From assembly GCA_016169945.1 (NCBI GenBank), contig JADLSH010000076.1:315001-379000 (forward strand): a DNA stretch of 64,000 nt. Reading direction: 5' to 3'. The notes beneath the pieces are model-generated. The model ran no database searches and had not been told where the DNA came from. It saw only the letters and a list, made by a program, of their open reading frames with translations. Origin of the DNA: Trachythela sp. YZ-2020. Its lineage: Eukaryota > Cnidaria > Anthozoa > Malacalcyonacea > Clavulariidae. Positions 1 to 12,570 of the stretch are shown here, in pieces. How positions within the stretch are numbered: position 1 is the first letter of the stretch; every line of letters starts with the position of its first letter. The translations under genes and the position numbers were made by a program.

Positions 1-660
1 ATCATCACCAAGATATCAGACTTTCTTGTTATTGCCACTATCTCAAACACAACCAGTGACGTCACAAATCAAAATATACAAAGTACGATAACTTGGGAAT
101 GAGATGAGATATGAATAAACTGTAAACGTCATTCTTCATCATTCGAGGTGTACTTTTTAACAAAACAATAAAAAATCAGGCAAAAATTTCGTTGCATAGG
201 CACTTTAAAAATCCATTTCCATAGTTGGACAAGTTGCAATATTGGTGTCGCCACCTTAAGTGATTCTAGAAGGCAAATGGTTAGTTATTTTGATCAGACA
301 AATACCAATGAATTGTCATGATACGTTCGTTATTCAATCCAGTGAAAAAATTTGTATCTTCAATTAAAGCTAACAAAGTAATACCACAAAATATGAGGGA
401 CACCATGTATAGCTAGGAGGGGTAGGCAGGTACTCATTTGGAGAAAAAAACTTTTTCGTAAATGCTCCAATGCTCGCAATTTTCCAATAACATGCCTTGC
501 TATGGTGGTTGCTACTGAACAAAATTTCAAACAAGCTGCTATTTTTCCCTATTTATCCACTTTCCATTAAACAAATAGAAAAATTAACACAAGAAAACGA
601 AAAAGGGATCATTAATGATGCATAATATGGCTAATTTCAAAATAGGATTTTCATTTAAAA
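1..660. other. No gene recognised
   Basis: AT-rich sequence with no reading frame or repeat structure I can support. The CCACCTTAAG at about 250-259 resembles the end of the TTAA-flanked MITEs found later in the window, but no partner end is visible. Confidence 0.4.
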
Positions 661-663
661 TTT

Positions 664-1095
664 TGTAGTGGACCCCCTTAAGTACAGCAGCCTGCAAGAC
701 ATGAAGAATGAATTGAAAACTGCTATGGAAGATATTGGCATGGTAACTGTAGGTGGGTACAATTGAATTCACTATAGATGTATTATCTTAGGCAGTATAT
801 AGAGAATGTTAAAAGGACATACACAATATACAGGATATTTTCATGGTTGTGGAGGTTTAATTGGTGTATTGCTCTAGCTGGCATTGTTTATTTAGTTATA
901 GGCTTTTTGTATTTAATTAAACGTTTTGTTACGGATGGTGAGTTCAACTCGTTGCGACCGCAAGGATCAACCAGACCGGTCTCAGTTATTCAGCTGATAA
1001 TGGACGCCAAGAACGAAGCACAGGCGATACCAGCTAAAGAAATAGAGAAATTTCTCAAGTTTGTAAAGAAAGGTACTGTTACTTTATCGTTATAA
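664..1095 (+). CDS. Possible short exon(s) with a membrane-spanning segment
   Basis: I do not recognise a family. An open stretch at 778-1092 encodes about 105 residues. Residues 20-50 hold a Trp-rich then strongly hydrophobic segment (SWLWRFNWCIALAGIVYLVI), a plausible transmembrane helix, followed by a charged, amphipathic tail with EIEKFLKFVKK. Just upstream, another frame at about 679-771 reads like coding sequence (LQDMKNELKTAMEDIG). This could be the 5' part of the decayed gene at 1383-3153, or a separate host exon. No promoter or polyadenylation evidence was found. The coding call rests only on composition and openness. Confidence 0.25.
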
Positions 1096-1382
1096 TTGTT
1101 ACATTTTTAACACAAAATACTGTACTTTGGTTTATTTCCTGTTTTAAAAGTGCACAAAAATACAGTGTTTCTCATCAAAACCAATAAGAAAACACTATAC
1201 TGTAATTATTTAGCATGGTACTCGTGATATATAAATCTATAGTACTGTACAATCATGTAGTATTTTTTCGCAGGAGAGTTTTTCACAAGCGTTTTTTTTT
1301 CTTTTGCATTCTGTTATCAACAGATGGAGTATTCATATACTCCTTATACTCATTAGAGTCATGATGCTACCCCGTTGGAAGT

Positions 1383-3153
1383 GTTCATTGGTTGAGAGAA
1401 TACATGAATGGTGAACCAAAAGTCATGTTTCCCCAAGCAATCAATATTCTAAGCAGGAGACACTTTCCGTTCTTTTACGATCGTCATCCTTGGGTTGCAG
1501 GTAAGGTACACAATAAAGGATACAAAACAACAACAAAAAACACAACAAATTTTTAATAAAACTTTATTTAAACTCCTACTCACTACAATTGGTGAATAAA
1601 ACTTAAGGCACTCATTGAATATAGCATTTCATGCTGCACAGAAATTGAGATAATTCCCATACTGAAACAGTATACTGTATATGCATCTTCTACATCATGA
1701 AGACATCATGTAAACAGCCTGAAGACAGACAGTTAAACTGTCCGAAACGTTACAAAAATAAAATTGTAATAAACCTTTTTGAAGTATCCTGGATTGAATC
1801 TATATTTAGAAATGAATGTTATAAACAAAGGTGAAAGTTTTAGAAAAATAATTAGTATAACTTAGGTTCCTATATTTTTGTGTTATAGGTAAAGATGAGT
1901 CAAAGGCTGACTGCCTCAAATCCCTAATGGCCACATACCTTTTCAAAAAGAAGGTAAGTATGCACTGTGATGCAGGTGTTAACTTTAGGCACTATTTGTA
2001 TGTGCCAGAGGTAAGTGAACATACGGGGGGAGCCTCAACATGAGCGTGAAGACCACAATCATGTTCTGAAGAGCATAGCTGGTAGTTTGAGGAAGGGGTA
2101 TATTCCACCAAGCATTTGTCAAGGCTATGAATGATCCGAATACAGGTTTGACCTACACTGCATTGACCGGTAAGAGAAAACAGAGTGTGGGTGATGTTGA
2201 GAAATTGTTGTCACCTGCAGTAGATAGGTGGTTGAAAGCTAACGGTTTTTTGAGTGAAGGTAGATTTGTAGAGGTTGTCTCGAACTGGCACAAGGCAAGT
2301 GATGGTTGTGTACTTACAGAGGAAGATCATAAGAAGCACAACATGGCAATGCTAGACTATCTGTTGGAAGACTGGATGCATTGGTTTAAAGGATGAAAGA
2401 GACTATGCCACATTAGATGTCAACAGGTACTGTACGTTCATATGATATTAATGGCAATGAAATTCAACCTGCAATGTACATCCCAGATATATTTATGTAT
2501 TCAGCGTAGTACAGTATAACAGTTGTACACTTTAATTTAGACCTATCAGAGGCATTGGAGGATTCACCAGAAGTTGTGGTGGCACTAACAACGAATATCG
2601 AGAGCCAGGTTAGTCTGTATTCAAATGTGATGCCACTGTATGACACTGGCAACTCTATTCCTCTAAATTCACACCTGAACCCTCATTCACCAAGGATATA
2701 AACAGCAAATTAAAACGACTAATTTTGTGGTCTTATTAAAAAAAAACACGACGTTTCTTTTTCAGATGCCGAGATGGAATTGAGAAAGGTTCCTGAACAT
2801 CCAAGGGCAGGGTCAACTGATGATGTTGAAAGCATTTTTGCCTTTTTATATGGATTACATGGACACCGATCTTCGATGAGAAAGATTTTCATGATGTGTT
2901 TCCAAAAGTAATCAGTGAATACACGAAGAAATGTGATCCTGACCTGCCCTTTTATTACTACACTGGATCCAATAACCGATTAAAGTACGGTTCTATACAA
3001 TCATTTAACGTACCTTACGACTGGATCATGTACATATTTCCAGAAGAGCGGGTTTTCCTGGCAAATCGAGCTTTGATCCAGCAACGTGGCCAATTGAGTG
3101 TTAGATCAGCCCATTTCAGACCAGCAGAATGTTTACCACCACCACCAAATACC
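1383..3153 (+). pseudogene. Decayed multi-exon gene, unrecognised family (HPRAGSTDDVE motif)
   Basis: Coding-like blocks occur in order on the plus strand with matching splice signals. Block one at 1383-1500 (ends FYDRHPWVAG, donor GTAAGG) joins in phase to 1890-1952 (KDESKADCLKSLM, donor GTAAGT). Next come about 1978-2012 (VNFRHYLYVPE), 2025-2120 (EPQHEREDHNHVLKSIAGSL), 2127-2393 (90 residues with TALTGKRKQSVGDVEKL and NWHKASDGCVL), about 2540-2607 (PEVVVALTTNIESQ) and 2767-3153 (VPEHPRAGSTDDVES, then DPDLPFYYYTGS). Frame changes near 2020, 2120 and 2870 break the chain, so it cannot be read through. The blocks look like one conserved protein of a type multiplied in marine-invertebrate genomes, possibly TE-encoded. 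I cannot name a function. A repeat-derived pseudogene is most likely. Confidence 0.55.
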
Positions 3154-3298
3154 TGAGCATACCTGAACAAGTGAACATAATTATTACTGTATGTAACATG
3201 AGTAATGTACATATTATTTTCTGTATTTTTTTTGTAAAAATTATATTTCAAAAAATCTGGATTACATCTGGCAACTAATCAATCTAATAAGTTACAAG

Positions 3299-3430
3299 GC
3301 TTCACAAAATGAAGGTAGCCAGGTGAAAGAAGCAGCTCGTGCATTGGTGCTCATCCCTCTAGCACAAATTAAGTGTCTGATGCCGCAGGATACAAAATAC
3401 GAAGATGCATCTATTTATAACACATATTAG
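3299..3430 (+). other. Weak coding-like stretch
   Basis: One frame here reads VKEAARALVLIPLAQIKCL and ends at a TAG. Composition looks coding, and it lies just downstream of the decayed gene ending near 3153. No family is recognised and no clear acceptor site was found. Confidence 0.15.
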
Positions 3431-3883
3431 CTTAGTATATACATAAATGTTCCTAATATTTCAATTAAGGTTGTCAAACAATATGAGCATGAAAGAATGA
3501 TGAAAATAATCATAGTTTTTGGTGAAAAGATTCCATGGAAACGTTGCAATATTGTTGTGGTAGAGTGTAAACCTCCGGGGGGTGGTCGCAATTAACGTGC
3601 AAATTTATGATATAGTAAATTTCTGGAATTTATTGCTTATTGGACATTTAAAATTATATTAATACGTATTAACTATTATGTACTTTTTTCTTCCAATTTA
3701 ACGGAACATTTTGATCTACTCTGATCCATATCAACTAAATATCGTCATATTATTTACCTTCAAAAATTATTATTGGGTTGTTCAAGATAAGATTACCCCC
3801 CCTGTATCATGAATTTGTTTGAGAAATGCGTTAAACTGAGTTATAACTATTAAACATGGCCGAATGCAAGAGCGAATGCTGAC

Positions 3884-3992
3884 TCCTACAGAGCTACAGG
3901 ATACATTTTAGATGAAGACACATTGCCCGCATTGCCAAAAGACTTGATTCATTTATTAGTGCAAAGTTTCTTCGAAACTTTGCAGTATTGTG
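3884..3992 (+). other. Weak exon candidate
   Basis: An open frame reads ATGYILDEDTLPALPKDLIH and then LLVQSFFETLQYC, immediately followed by GTGAGT, a good splice donor. Codon use looks protein-like, but neither neighbouring exon is identifiable. The surrounding 3430-4600 is otherwise AT-rich and featureless apart from a GC-richer patch at about 4240-4380. Confidence 0.2.
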
Positions 3993-4974
3993 GTGAGTGG
4001 CGAAAATTAAACTGAGTCATTCATTCATTCAATCATAGTGTAAACTTTCCGGGGGGTGCATACAATTTATGTTTCTTTTTAAATTTCATTAACATTTAGT
4101 GATTCAGTGCTTCAAGACAGGGCTTCACATTTTTCTTTAAATATCATTTTGATCTTATGGCGACTTTACACAAACTATACTGAATTAGAGTCTTTATATT
4201 GAACTTGAAACATTTGCTAAAGACGTTGAATTGACATTAAATTGGCGATCTTTCCCCCGGAACACCCGATTTTTTGTGCAATCACAAATGCATGTGCGCT
4301 ATCAAGTGCGTGGCCGCGAGGTGACTGCGAGATTCGTACACGTGCCGTGTAGTGAGTCTAGCGCAGTCCAGCGACAAGAACATTTTAATATCTTTATATC
4401 AAATTATCAATATATAGTATAACTATAAGTATGTCGATGAACCGGAGAGAAATCCGTCATTATAACTGACTTACCAACTTGCCTTCAGTACTGGATAATC
4501 AACAGGAAGGATTGTAGAAATTCACTTATTTTCGCTTCCCGAGCATTATTATTTGACATTTGCTTTCGAGAATATGATTATGACAAAATATGTGGTAGCA
4601 GTTTAAAGGCTATATAGGCTGTGAGCTAGTGCACCAAAAGATGGCTAGAAAACGAATTTCATTGGACACCTCGCTAAGCTAAAAGAACTTTACATATTCT
4701 TATAGATTAAAACATGCTGAATCCAAATCTAAAAAGTTCTTGTCGATATACCCTGCAGTTTTTTTGTATTTTTCGATTGAAATCTTAAAAATTCACTGTC
4801 GCGTGATTATGTTTATTAGCAGTTTCGCAAAAACACATCTTTCAAAAATCATACTTCCTGTACGAACGTGCGCCGATTATCTGCCGGTTTCTATTCGACT
4901 TACAGGCGACAGCTGTTTGAGGCATGTGTTTTTTATTTTCTTATGGTTTGTCAATGTGCGAGAAAGATCATATT

Positions 4975-6525
4975 AGTCTAGGACCTGTAAAGGAGTTTGT
5001 ATGCATTTCATTTAGGACAGATTATCTCAACTGTTTTAGGGTAAAATGACCATGGCGGTCAACATGGCATATGTGCCAAAACCCGAATCCGGGGCGAAAG
5101 TCCTGAAAATTACCACGCCCAGAAACGGCACTGTCGGCATAGCTCTAAATCCTGAACCGCCAAAGCTATAGCCTTTTTGAATTGCTTATAGTGTTTAGAA
5201 TGGTTGCTTTTATGGGTAGTCACTGGAGGGTGAAATTTGTCTAGGTATCATATTTTACAAGAAAATGACTATGCACCATCCCAGGTCAACTGCTAATTAT
5301 GCATCAAATTACTCATTCACCTGGCAGTCTGTTTTCTTATTTCCCAAACATTTTTGTCATAGGATGAAAAAATATGCTTATTTTAATATAATTATTATAA
5401 ATTTCATAAGGAATGATATTGTTTTGTTGAGATATAACACATTTCATTTCACTTACCCCCCGCCAGAACACGATTTCTGCCATATTTTGCCGATTTGTTT
5501 GCTTTTTATCGCCGAGCCTCGCAAGTATCATCCAAATGTTCTACTTTAACACAATGCTAGTTGACTAAATAATAATTCAACCAAGTTTCGTCGGGTTTTG
5601 GAGCAGTGCCATGTATTTTATATTCGATTTTGTGTCCTTCGACATTTCCTCAATTATGTAGCCATTGCAATGTCTCGCAGCTTCTCTGCCCGATAAATGC
5701 CACTTCTTCGTACACATCTGTATTTATATTACAGTATCCAAAAATAATTGATTGTAGAATAGTCCCAATCGAAAATTACTCCCATTACTCCCATTTGGGA
5801 GTGAAAAACCTTCCCTCGTTCATCAAGAACGAGAATCTAAAACAAAAGGTTCAAAATAATTTGAAAGTCTTGTGCAATCTTCACGAAAACCGCTCGTGGG
5901 CAACATTACAGGGGGGGGGAAACATTTTCACGAATACGTTTGTTCGCGATCACAGCAACCCAAAGTAAAGTTCGTGTGTTTAACTGTTTATATGTTTTAT
6001 GACAAAATAAACAAATATTCGCGTAATTTTGTATTTTTCTGGTTTCCTTTAGCTATAAAAAAGAAACCAGAGATTTACGCAATCTTTTTGCACCACCAAA
6101 CGTATTCGTGAAAATGTTTTCCCCCCCTGTAATGTTGCCCACAAGGAGTTTTCGTGAAGATTGTGCAAGACTTTCAAATTATTTTGAACAGTTAATAGTA
6201 TAATTAGCAGTTGACCTGGGATGGTGCATAGTCATTTTCTTGTAAAATATGATACCTAGACAAATTTCACCCTCCAGTGACTACCCATAAAAGCAACCAT
6301 TCTAAACACTGTAAGCAATTCAAAAAGGCTGTAGCTTTGGCGGTTCAGGATTTAGAGCTATGCCGACAGTGCCGTTTCTGGGCGTGGTAATTTTCAGGAC
6401 TTTCGCCCCGGATTCGGGTTTTGGCACATATGCCATGTTGACCGCCATGCTCATTTTACCCTAAAACAGTTGAGATAATCTGTCCTAAATGAAATGCATA
6501 CAAACTCCTTTACAGGTCCTAGACT
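4975..6525. mobile_element. Nested foldback element with 5-bp ATATT flanks
   Basis: A large palindrome. The left end AGTCTAGGACCTGTAAAGGA at 4975 is the reverse complement of the right end, which finishes CTAGACT at 6525. The arms match almost base for base over 4975-5303 versus about 6196-6525, and again over 5845-5945 versus 6095-6192. The loop is 5946-6094. The left arm alone has about 540 extra bases (5304-5844), which is either an insertion there or a deletion on the right. ATATT occurs at 4970-4974 and 6526-6530, the expected target duplication. The high arm identity suggests recent origin or gene conversion. No protein is recognised; the short frames inside are not convincing. Confidence 0.8.
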
Positions 6526-6526
6526 A

Positions 6527-8420
6527 TATTGCATATCTTCGGTTATTCTGCCTGTTTCACCTAAACTTCGAATTTCAGATGTGTTCCATTGTATTATCTA
6601 CATTTAAGCGATAGTTTTAAGTTATGACAGGACAAAAGAATGGTTTTATGGCTGCTCAACAAGTAGACAACGAGAAGGAAGTTAGCTTTCAAGATACCAG
6701 CGCAAACGAAAAGCTTTTAACTAAAGAATGGTTCTGCTGCTCTTGAGGTCAAGAATAATGACAATATCTTGCTGTTCTACCTTCATTTAAAGCCATTGTG
6801 TACATTTGGCGCAAGTTTTTATCTTTATAATATTATACACTTGCGCTTTGTCTAAACACTATGTCTATATATATTATTTATATTCCTCATTGTTCACTGC
6901 AATATACATACACAGTATTTATTAGTTCTAAATTATAGAGCATATTTGTTTTGTGTATTTTTAAGATCCCAAAAGTCTTGCTACTATGTAGATTCATATT
7001 TGTATGTAGTTTAATTAAGATTGTACTGTACAGTAAACACTCCTGGAGTAAAATATAAATGAAAGGAGATGCATTTGAGCATTGCCTTTGGATATCAGCC
7101 CACTATTCCTCAAAGCACATTTAGTACATCTGTTCTGTCCAGACTGCAGAATTGGTCAAACTGCACCTGAGATTTCTCAATGTAAACGTTTTAGCACACC
7201 TGGGATGTGCTTTGATATAAACAATTTTTATACTCCTAATCTATCCCCTAAATTTCATTGTTTTTAATATCTATTTGGTCAATTTTGTGACCCTGACTGC
7301 TTCTTGACATGCCCTTGGAAACAGTTTTGCAGCCTTGCCCCTAGATTTGTATCTTCTGCACCACCAAGACCTCATCAAGAACAGCCCTTGAACTCTCTAG
7401 CTGCAGGTGTCTTGTACCCAGGTGTCTTGTACCATCAGTTGCTACATTGTTGTGTGGCTGGGGCATATGATTGCTGTATTCAGAATTTTGAGATGGCATA
7501 GCAAACCAAAGTGCCTAATTGTGAGGCAGATTCATAATATTATTTTATAATGGGTGGGCTACCCCATCTATTATGCCTCTTGTTAACTTGTTAAGCAGCA
7601 ATAGAAAAGCAAACCTTAATTTTGGCAAGGCCTTCAATCAGCCACATATACATCAGTGCAAATACTGCAAAACAATATAATGTATATTATTTGCACAGAT
7701 ATAGATCAGGGTTTACAGATCGAAAGCCTTGTAGAGAAAATAAACGAGGTATTTTACATAAACAAAACAATGATAGGGTGTAATAATGTAATGTATTTTG
7801 CAAGTACTGATCATTAATTGTAAATAAAACAATTCCAATTGAAACAAAATTGCAATATTGTCTGGTACTGTTCATTTCTCAAGAACGTTCATTTAAGATG
7901 GCAGATATCGAGTCTTCAGATTATTTATAGTATTCTTGTGCTTTGCCAAAACACAATTGCATCGTTTATTGAAGCAATGATATTTATTAAACTAGAAGAT
8001 ATATAAGCCAAGCTTTAGTCAATTCGTTATGTGTTTTGTCAGAACTTGTTATAGGCCGTCCTTCGCAGATTTTGTCGCACAAACTACAAGGAAATAACTT
8101 CTCTCCGTCAATTTTTTTAGCGCATCAGAAAATTGGGGCAAACGCTAATGTCAGGAAAGTATCCTCGTGTTGGCCTTCGTTTCCCCGTCGAAAACTACAT
8201 TATCCATTGTCAATATGCCTTGCAAAGCCCTCCATATCTTCACGAAGCTCTACTGTTTCTATATTACGCTTCATCGCTGTCAAAAAGCATTCAAACGATC
8301 AGAAAAAAGCTTATTTTTATCGGAAACCTGATATTAATTAAATACGTAACATTTTGTTTACAAATGTTTTGTACATCACTATTTTGTATATCTTAAAATT
8401 ACCTGAGATATGCCCGAGTT
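6527..8420. other. Interior of the long-TIR element, no gene seen
   Basis: AT-rich sequence without a recognisable protein. Short frames at 7082-7500 and 8036-8396 show no motif I can identify. Confidence 0.35.
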
Positions 8421-8699
8421 GTAGGCGGTATGCAGGCTATTGGTCCGATTCTTACGAAACGCTTTTTGAACGATGAGTTTGCACGGAATTGCTAATAAAC
8501 GCAGTTCAAAACAGTGAATTTTTTAAGATTTCAATCGAGAAATGCAGGGTATCTCGACAAGAACCTTTTACATTTGGATTCAGCGTGTTTTAATCTATAA
8601 GAATATGTAAAGTTATTTTAGCTTAGCGAGGTGTCCAATGAAACTAAACGTTTTGGTGCACTAGCTGACGGCCTAATATTATTTCAAATACAACTATAA

Positions 8700-10620
8700 C
8701 CTTATGAACTATAGGGGCAATGCCAATGTAAATAAACTTGTGCAAGTCTATGGCTGGATATATATAGTATACTGCATGTATTCGATATGTAATCTGTATT
8801 ATGAACTATCAAAACAGTGCAGACTATAGTATCCGATTTATATTATAACCTCTATGGTATAAAACGGGATCATATAAACGTGCTGCAAAGCCTGCAGTCC
8901 CAATAGTCGTGTTAATTTAAACTTTACAGTATACCTTGAATTGATGGGATATAATTGTATTGGGATGTATATTTTAAAATAAATGTAAATTCTGATTTTC
9001 TGTGATATAAATAATTATGTTTGAAGTGTGAACGTAAACAACAGTACTGTTTATATATGCATTGTCATTGACATTGTTAGGAAAACGAAAGTTAACACAA
9101 CGACAACGTAATATTTACTGTAACTATTCATCCACAACATTCATTGCCTTGATAACTTTGTCCTCTCTCAAGATTACAAATAAAATCTTTTTTACTAAAA
9201 GCAAAGTTTCAATGATCATTTTCTTGGAAAGCTTGGTAGGGTCCGTCTCTTGTTACAAGTAATTATAAATGGGGCATAATTTATTGGCGTTAAAAACACG
9301 ATTTTCAAAAGCGAAGTTAATAATAGGCCTTCGAAAAACAAATGTCATGAGAACTTGACAATCTTGACATATAAACTTGAATACTGCTAGCTATAATTCC
9401 ATGCATGACTCATCTATTTACGTCACAATAAATACGCATACACTTCCCACGGCGTATTGTGAAATATTCTTTATCTGTAGGATCAAGGAGAGATTTTCCT
9501 GAAACATTCCTTGCCATTTACTTGTAAATTATGTTGTTACAGCCTACAGGGTCCAAAATTCAACAAAAATATGTCTTCGCCGCAGAGTACTTCAGTGCTT
9601 CCATATTAATCTTTCGTTTTCCTTACTGCCATTTCCCCCCATTTTCCTCAAAACTTATGGCTCTTTGAAACTTTGCACAATCCTTGGATCCTTAGTTTAA
9701 AACTTTGAGCCATTGTCATTGACTAATTGAGGCTTTATTGGCAATGTAAACAAATGACCAAATGGCAAACTGCATTGCACGACTGTAGTCTGTAGCATGT
9801 ATTATAAAACTTTATCGGCTATTGCTCTCCAATATGTTATTCCAGTAGTATATTTACATCATTCATGAAGTTTGTAGTCACAGTTAATTTGTAGTCGCAG
9901 TTAATTTGTAGTCGAGTAAAACTGAGAAGCTATTTCCGAAGTAGAGGATATTATACACGTTTTTTTATAGTCTGTATACTAAATCGATTGAAAAGAAGCA
10001 TATTGATATTGCCAATTAAAGTTTATATAACTGTTCATACAATTGTATTATTGTTATGCTATAAATAATACATTAATACCACATGTGTACGAAACGTTGC
10101 TGGAATAATAGAATATCAATTAATAATGTCCGACTGTAATGCGTGGCCGAATTGGTTATAAATTGATACATACCTATACTTCTGTATATTTGTTTCGTAT
10201 ATTTACACTTTTATACTGTTTTGATAAACACAAAATTACTTTTGCGCATGCAAGAGTATTGAAAAAAGCATAAATATTAAAGAAAATCTGAACATAATTC
10301 TGTGGCATTAGTAACGGTAATACCTATTTTTAGAAAGCGAAACTATTACTAACTTTTGTATTTCCACTTACAAAAGAACAAAGTTTCGCTCTAAAAGAAA
10401 AATATTTTTTTTCGATAAATTTTCTTTTTTAGATGGAATTCTCCAAGACTTAAAAATGAAATAGTTAAAATAATAAAAAAATAAGTATGGTTTATCCATA
10501 GCCTCTTTGCACTATCCCTAGGATCTCTGAGTTAATATGTTTATTATGATTATTCCCAATATTCTTTCACACTCATATTGTACATTTGTCTACTGTCGCT
10601 GAAAAGTTTAATTGAAATAG
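8700..10620. other. AT-rich stretch without a recognised gene
   Basis: There is a small direct repeat of TTAATTTGTAGTCG around 9885-9920. Otherwise I see no coding or structural signal. Confidence 0.35.
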
Positions 10621-10880
10621 CTGAATAGTGTCCTTAGGGAGTGTTCATTATTTATATCAGGGGTTGGTACCGAAGAGAAATGGGTTGGGTAAGCCATTTT
10701 TCTAGGGTATGAAGGGTTGGGTAAATTTTTTTGAACAAAGCCTATGGTTGGGTAAATGATTTTCAATACAAACCTTCAATTGAACAAAATATGAAAATCC
10801 TTTAATTAACAAAATGGTCATTCCAGGAAATATCCATACCTTTCCCACAAAGAAAATTAAACTCCCCATCCCCTTCAGAT

Positions 10881-12570
10881 CACGGGCTATAGGACAAGTG
10901 CCATTCGTTGAGAGCAATATAAATTTACATAAAATATCCTACTTTATTTGTGCATAACTTAAATACTAAAGTATTCACTGTACCTTCTAAACAATAATCT
11001 ATTTAATATTCCTTCTTGACTTCGTTACAATTTATAAACGACGCCATGTTTAATTTTACATAAAATATTATTTTTCTCCCCCCTCCACCGAAAATTAATA
11101 AATAAATAATAGGAAACGGGTTGAAAACGGAGGGAAAAATAAGAGGGTACGAACAATTACCTACAAAGTTTTCGTTACAAGCGAGATGCATATGGCATAA
11201 ACGTGTCCCCAACTTCCATATATGGAAAGAACCTGTCCCCACTGTTTTTTAGTAAATTATTTAACAGGAAATATGAATATTTTGAAAAAAACCGCGTGTA
11301 TGGAGAAATTAAAACAAAACACAGCTTTCGTTGATCTTTATAAAAGCCAAAATTTAAGCGTGTAAATATAAGGTTAATTTTTTAAATATAAATATAATAT
11401 ATAATATAAATTCCATAAAATACTGATTTATATACTTAACAATAATCTTAAATTTACTCATTTTTAATAGCGATGCTGACATAACAAACAAGTTCGTTGC
11501 TGTGAACATAAATAGTAAAGAACTGCGTTTAGACAATATTTATTCTGTATATTTGCGGCAATACTTGTTACTCAACAGAAATCCTATGACCAAACTTCTT
11601 TACGCAAGGCTACTGCATGATATCTTCCCCTCTCTTACAAGCAAGAGAATGAAAATCCATCTATCGCGTTAAAAACATGTTGTTCTCCAGGTAATAAATC
11701 CAACATCTTGTTGTTTTCATCTTGGGCGTCTTCTCGTAATGCAAAAAGCTTCAGAATTCGCTCTCCATTCGACAGGTCGGGTTAAGTAATTTAGTACGTT
11801 CATTGCATGACTTGAAAGACTTCCACCACCTTGACGAATCTCGTTTAAAAATTCCACGAATTTAGAGTCCGATTGTCGAACCACTTCAGCAATTTCGGCA
11901 CAGAAATCAAAACATCTTGCCCACATGGATGATTGGAAACAAAAGTCTGGTTTTTGGCCATTTTCATAAACGGGTGGTATTTGATAAAAATCACCAGAAA
12001 AAATGAGTTGAATTCCGCCAAACGGTGAGATGGCATCTTTCACACGTCATGCTATGAACTAGAGTTTTTCGAATAGATCCAAACTTAATAGTGACACTCA
12101 GGGCCGTCCTCAGAAAACTTGGCGCACGTTATATTTCCTGCAAACATTTAAAAATAAAAATATAGTTTCCAGGCCAGACCGAGCGGCATCTGAAGTAATC
12201 ACTGACGTTCATTGCATCTCGCGTGTTACAATTTGATTATATCACGTGGTACAAATTTTGAAAGCGGATTGGTTATCGTAGGTAATTGTTCCTACCCTCT
12301 TATTTTTCCCTCCGTTTTCAACCCGTTTCCTATTATTTATTTATTAATTTTCGGGGGGGGGGGGGGAGAAAAATAATATTTTATGTAAAATTAAACATGG
12401 CGTCGTTTATAAATTGTAACGAAGTCAAGAAGGAATATTACGAAAAATATTATTGTTTAGAAGGTACGGTGAATACTTTAGTATTTAAGTTATGCAAAAT
12501 TAAAGTAGGATGGATATTTTATGTAAATTTATATTGCTCTCAACGAATGGCACTTGTCCTATAGGCCGTG
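10881..12570. mobile_element. 1.69-kb element, ~285-bp TIRs, 7-bp target duplication
   Basis: The left end starts CACGGGCTATAGGACAAGTG at 10881. The right end at 12570 is its near-exact complement (CACGGCCTATAGGACAAGTG). TIRs run about 10881-11165 and 12277-12570 with high identity; one difference is the length of a C/G homopolymer near 11078 and 12355. TTCAGAT at 10874-10880 is repeated at 12571-12577, giving a 7-bp target site duplication. The interior carries a PIF1-helicase fragment on the minus strand and no recognisable transposase, so it is probably a non-autonomous element mobilised in trans. P-type and some other cut-and-paste families make 7-8 bp duplications, but I cannot fix the superfamily. 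Confidence 0.9.
11598..12043 (-). pseudogene. PIF1-type helicase fragment captured in TIR element
   Basis: The frame at 11717-12043 contains GGIQLIFSGDFYQIPPV, the helicase motif III region (GDFxQLPPV) of PIF1-family 5'-3' DNA helicases (SF1B). This is followed by CFQSSMW and VVRQSDSKFVEFLNEIRQG, which match the region after motif III. A frame change near 11730 then continues as LREDAQDENNKMLDLLPGEQ and HVFNAIDG, also PIF1-like. The Walker A/B part and the C-terminal motifs are absent, so this is a fragment of roughly 150 residues from a much larger enzyme. It resembles cellular PIF1 more than the Helitron PIF1 at 45.7-47.3 kb, suggesting capture from a host or related gene. Confidence 0.75.

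Larger units (their letters stand above)
4615..8675. mobile_element. Long-TIR element (~4.06 kb), non-autonomous
   Basis: The two ends are inverted copies. The left end at 4615 starts TAGGCTGTGAGCTAGTGCAC; the reverse complement of the right end at 8675 starts TAGGCCGTCAGCTAGTGCAC. Similarity continues inward for about 270 bp with mismatches and small indels, including GGACACCTCGCTAAGCTAAA on the left and its counterpart on the right, a shared ATTC-TATAAGAATATG tract, and the CTGCA-TTTCTCGATTGAAATC region. A possible 3-bp ATA duplication flanks both ends. No transposase frame is recognisable inside. A separate foldback element at 4975-6525 has inserted into it. The superfamily cannot be assigned from the termini. 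Confidence 0.6.

Noticed and set aside
244..260. CCACCTTAAG resembling a TTAA-MITE end
   Set aside because: No matching left end upstream in the window and no further similarity to the family.
4231..4422. GC-richer frame as a gene
   Set aside because: Short, no domain, no splice signals; GC content alone is not enough.
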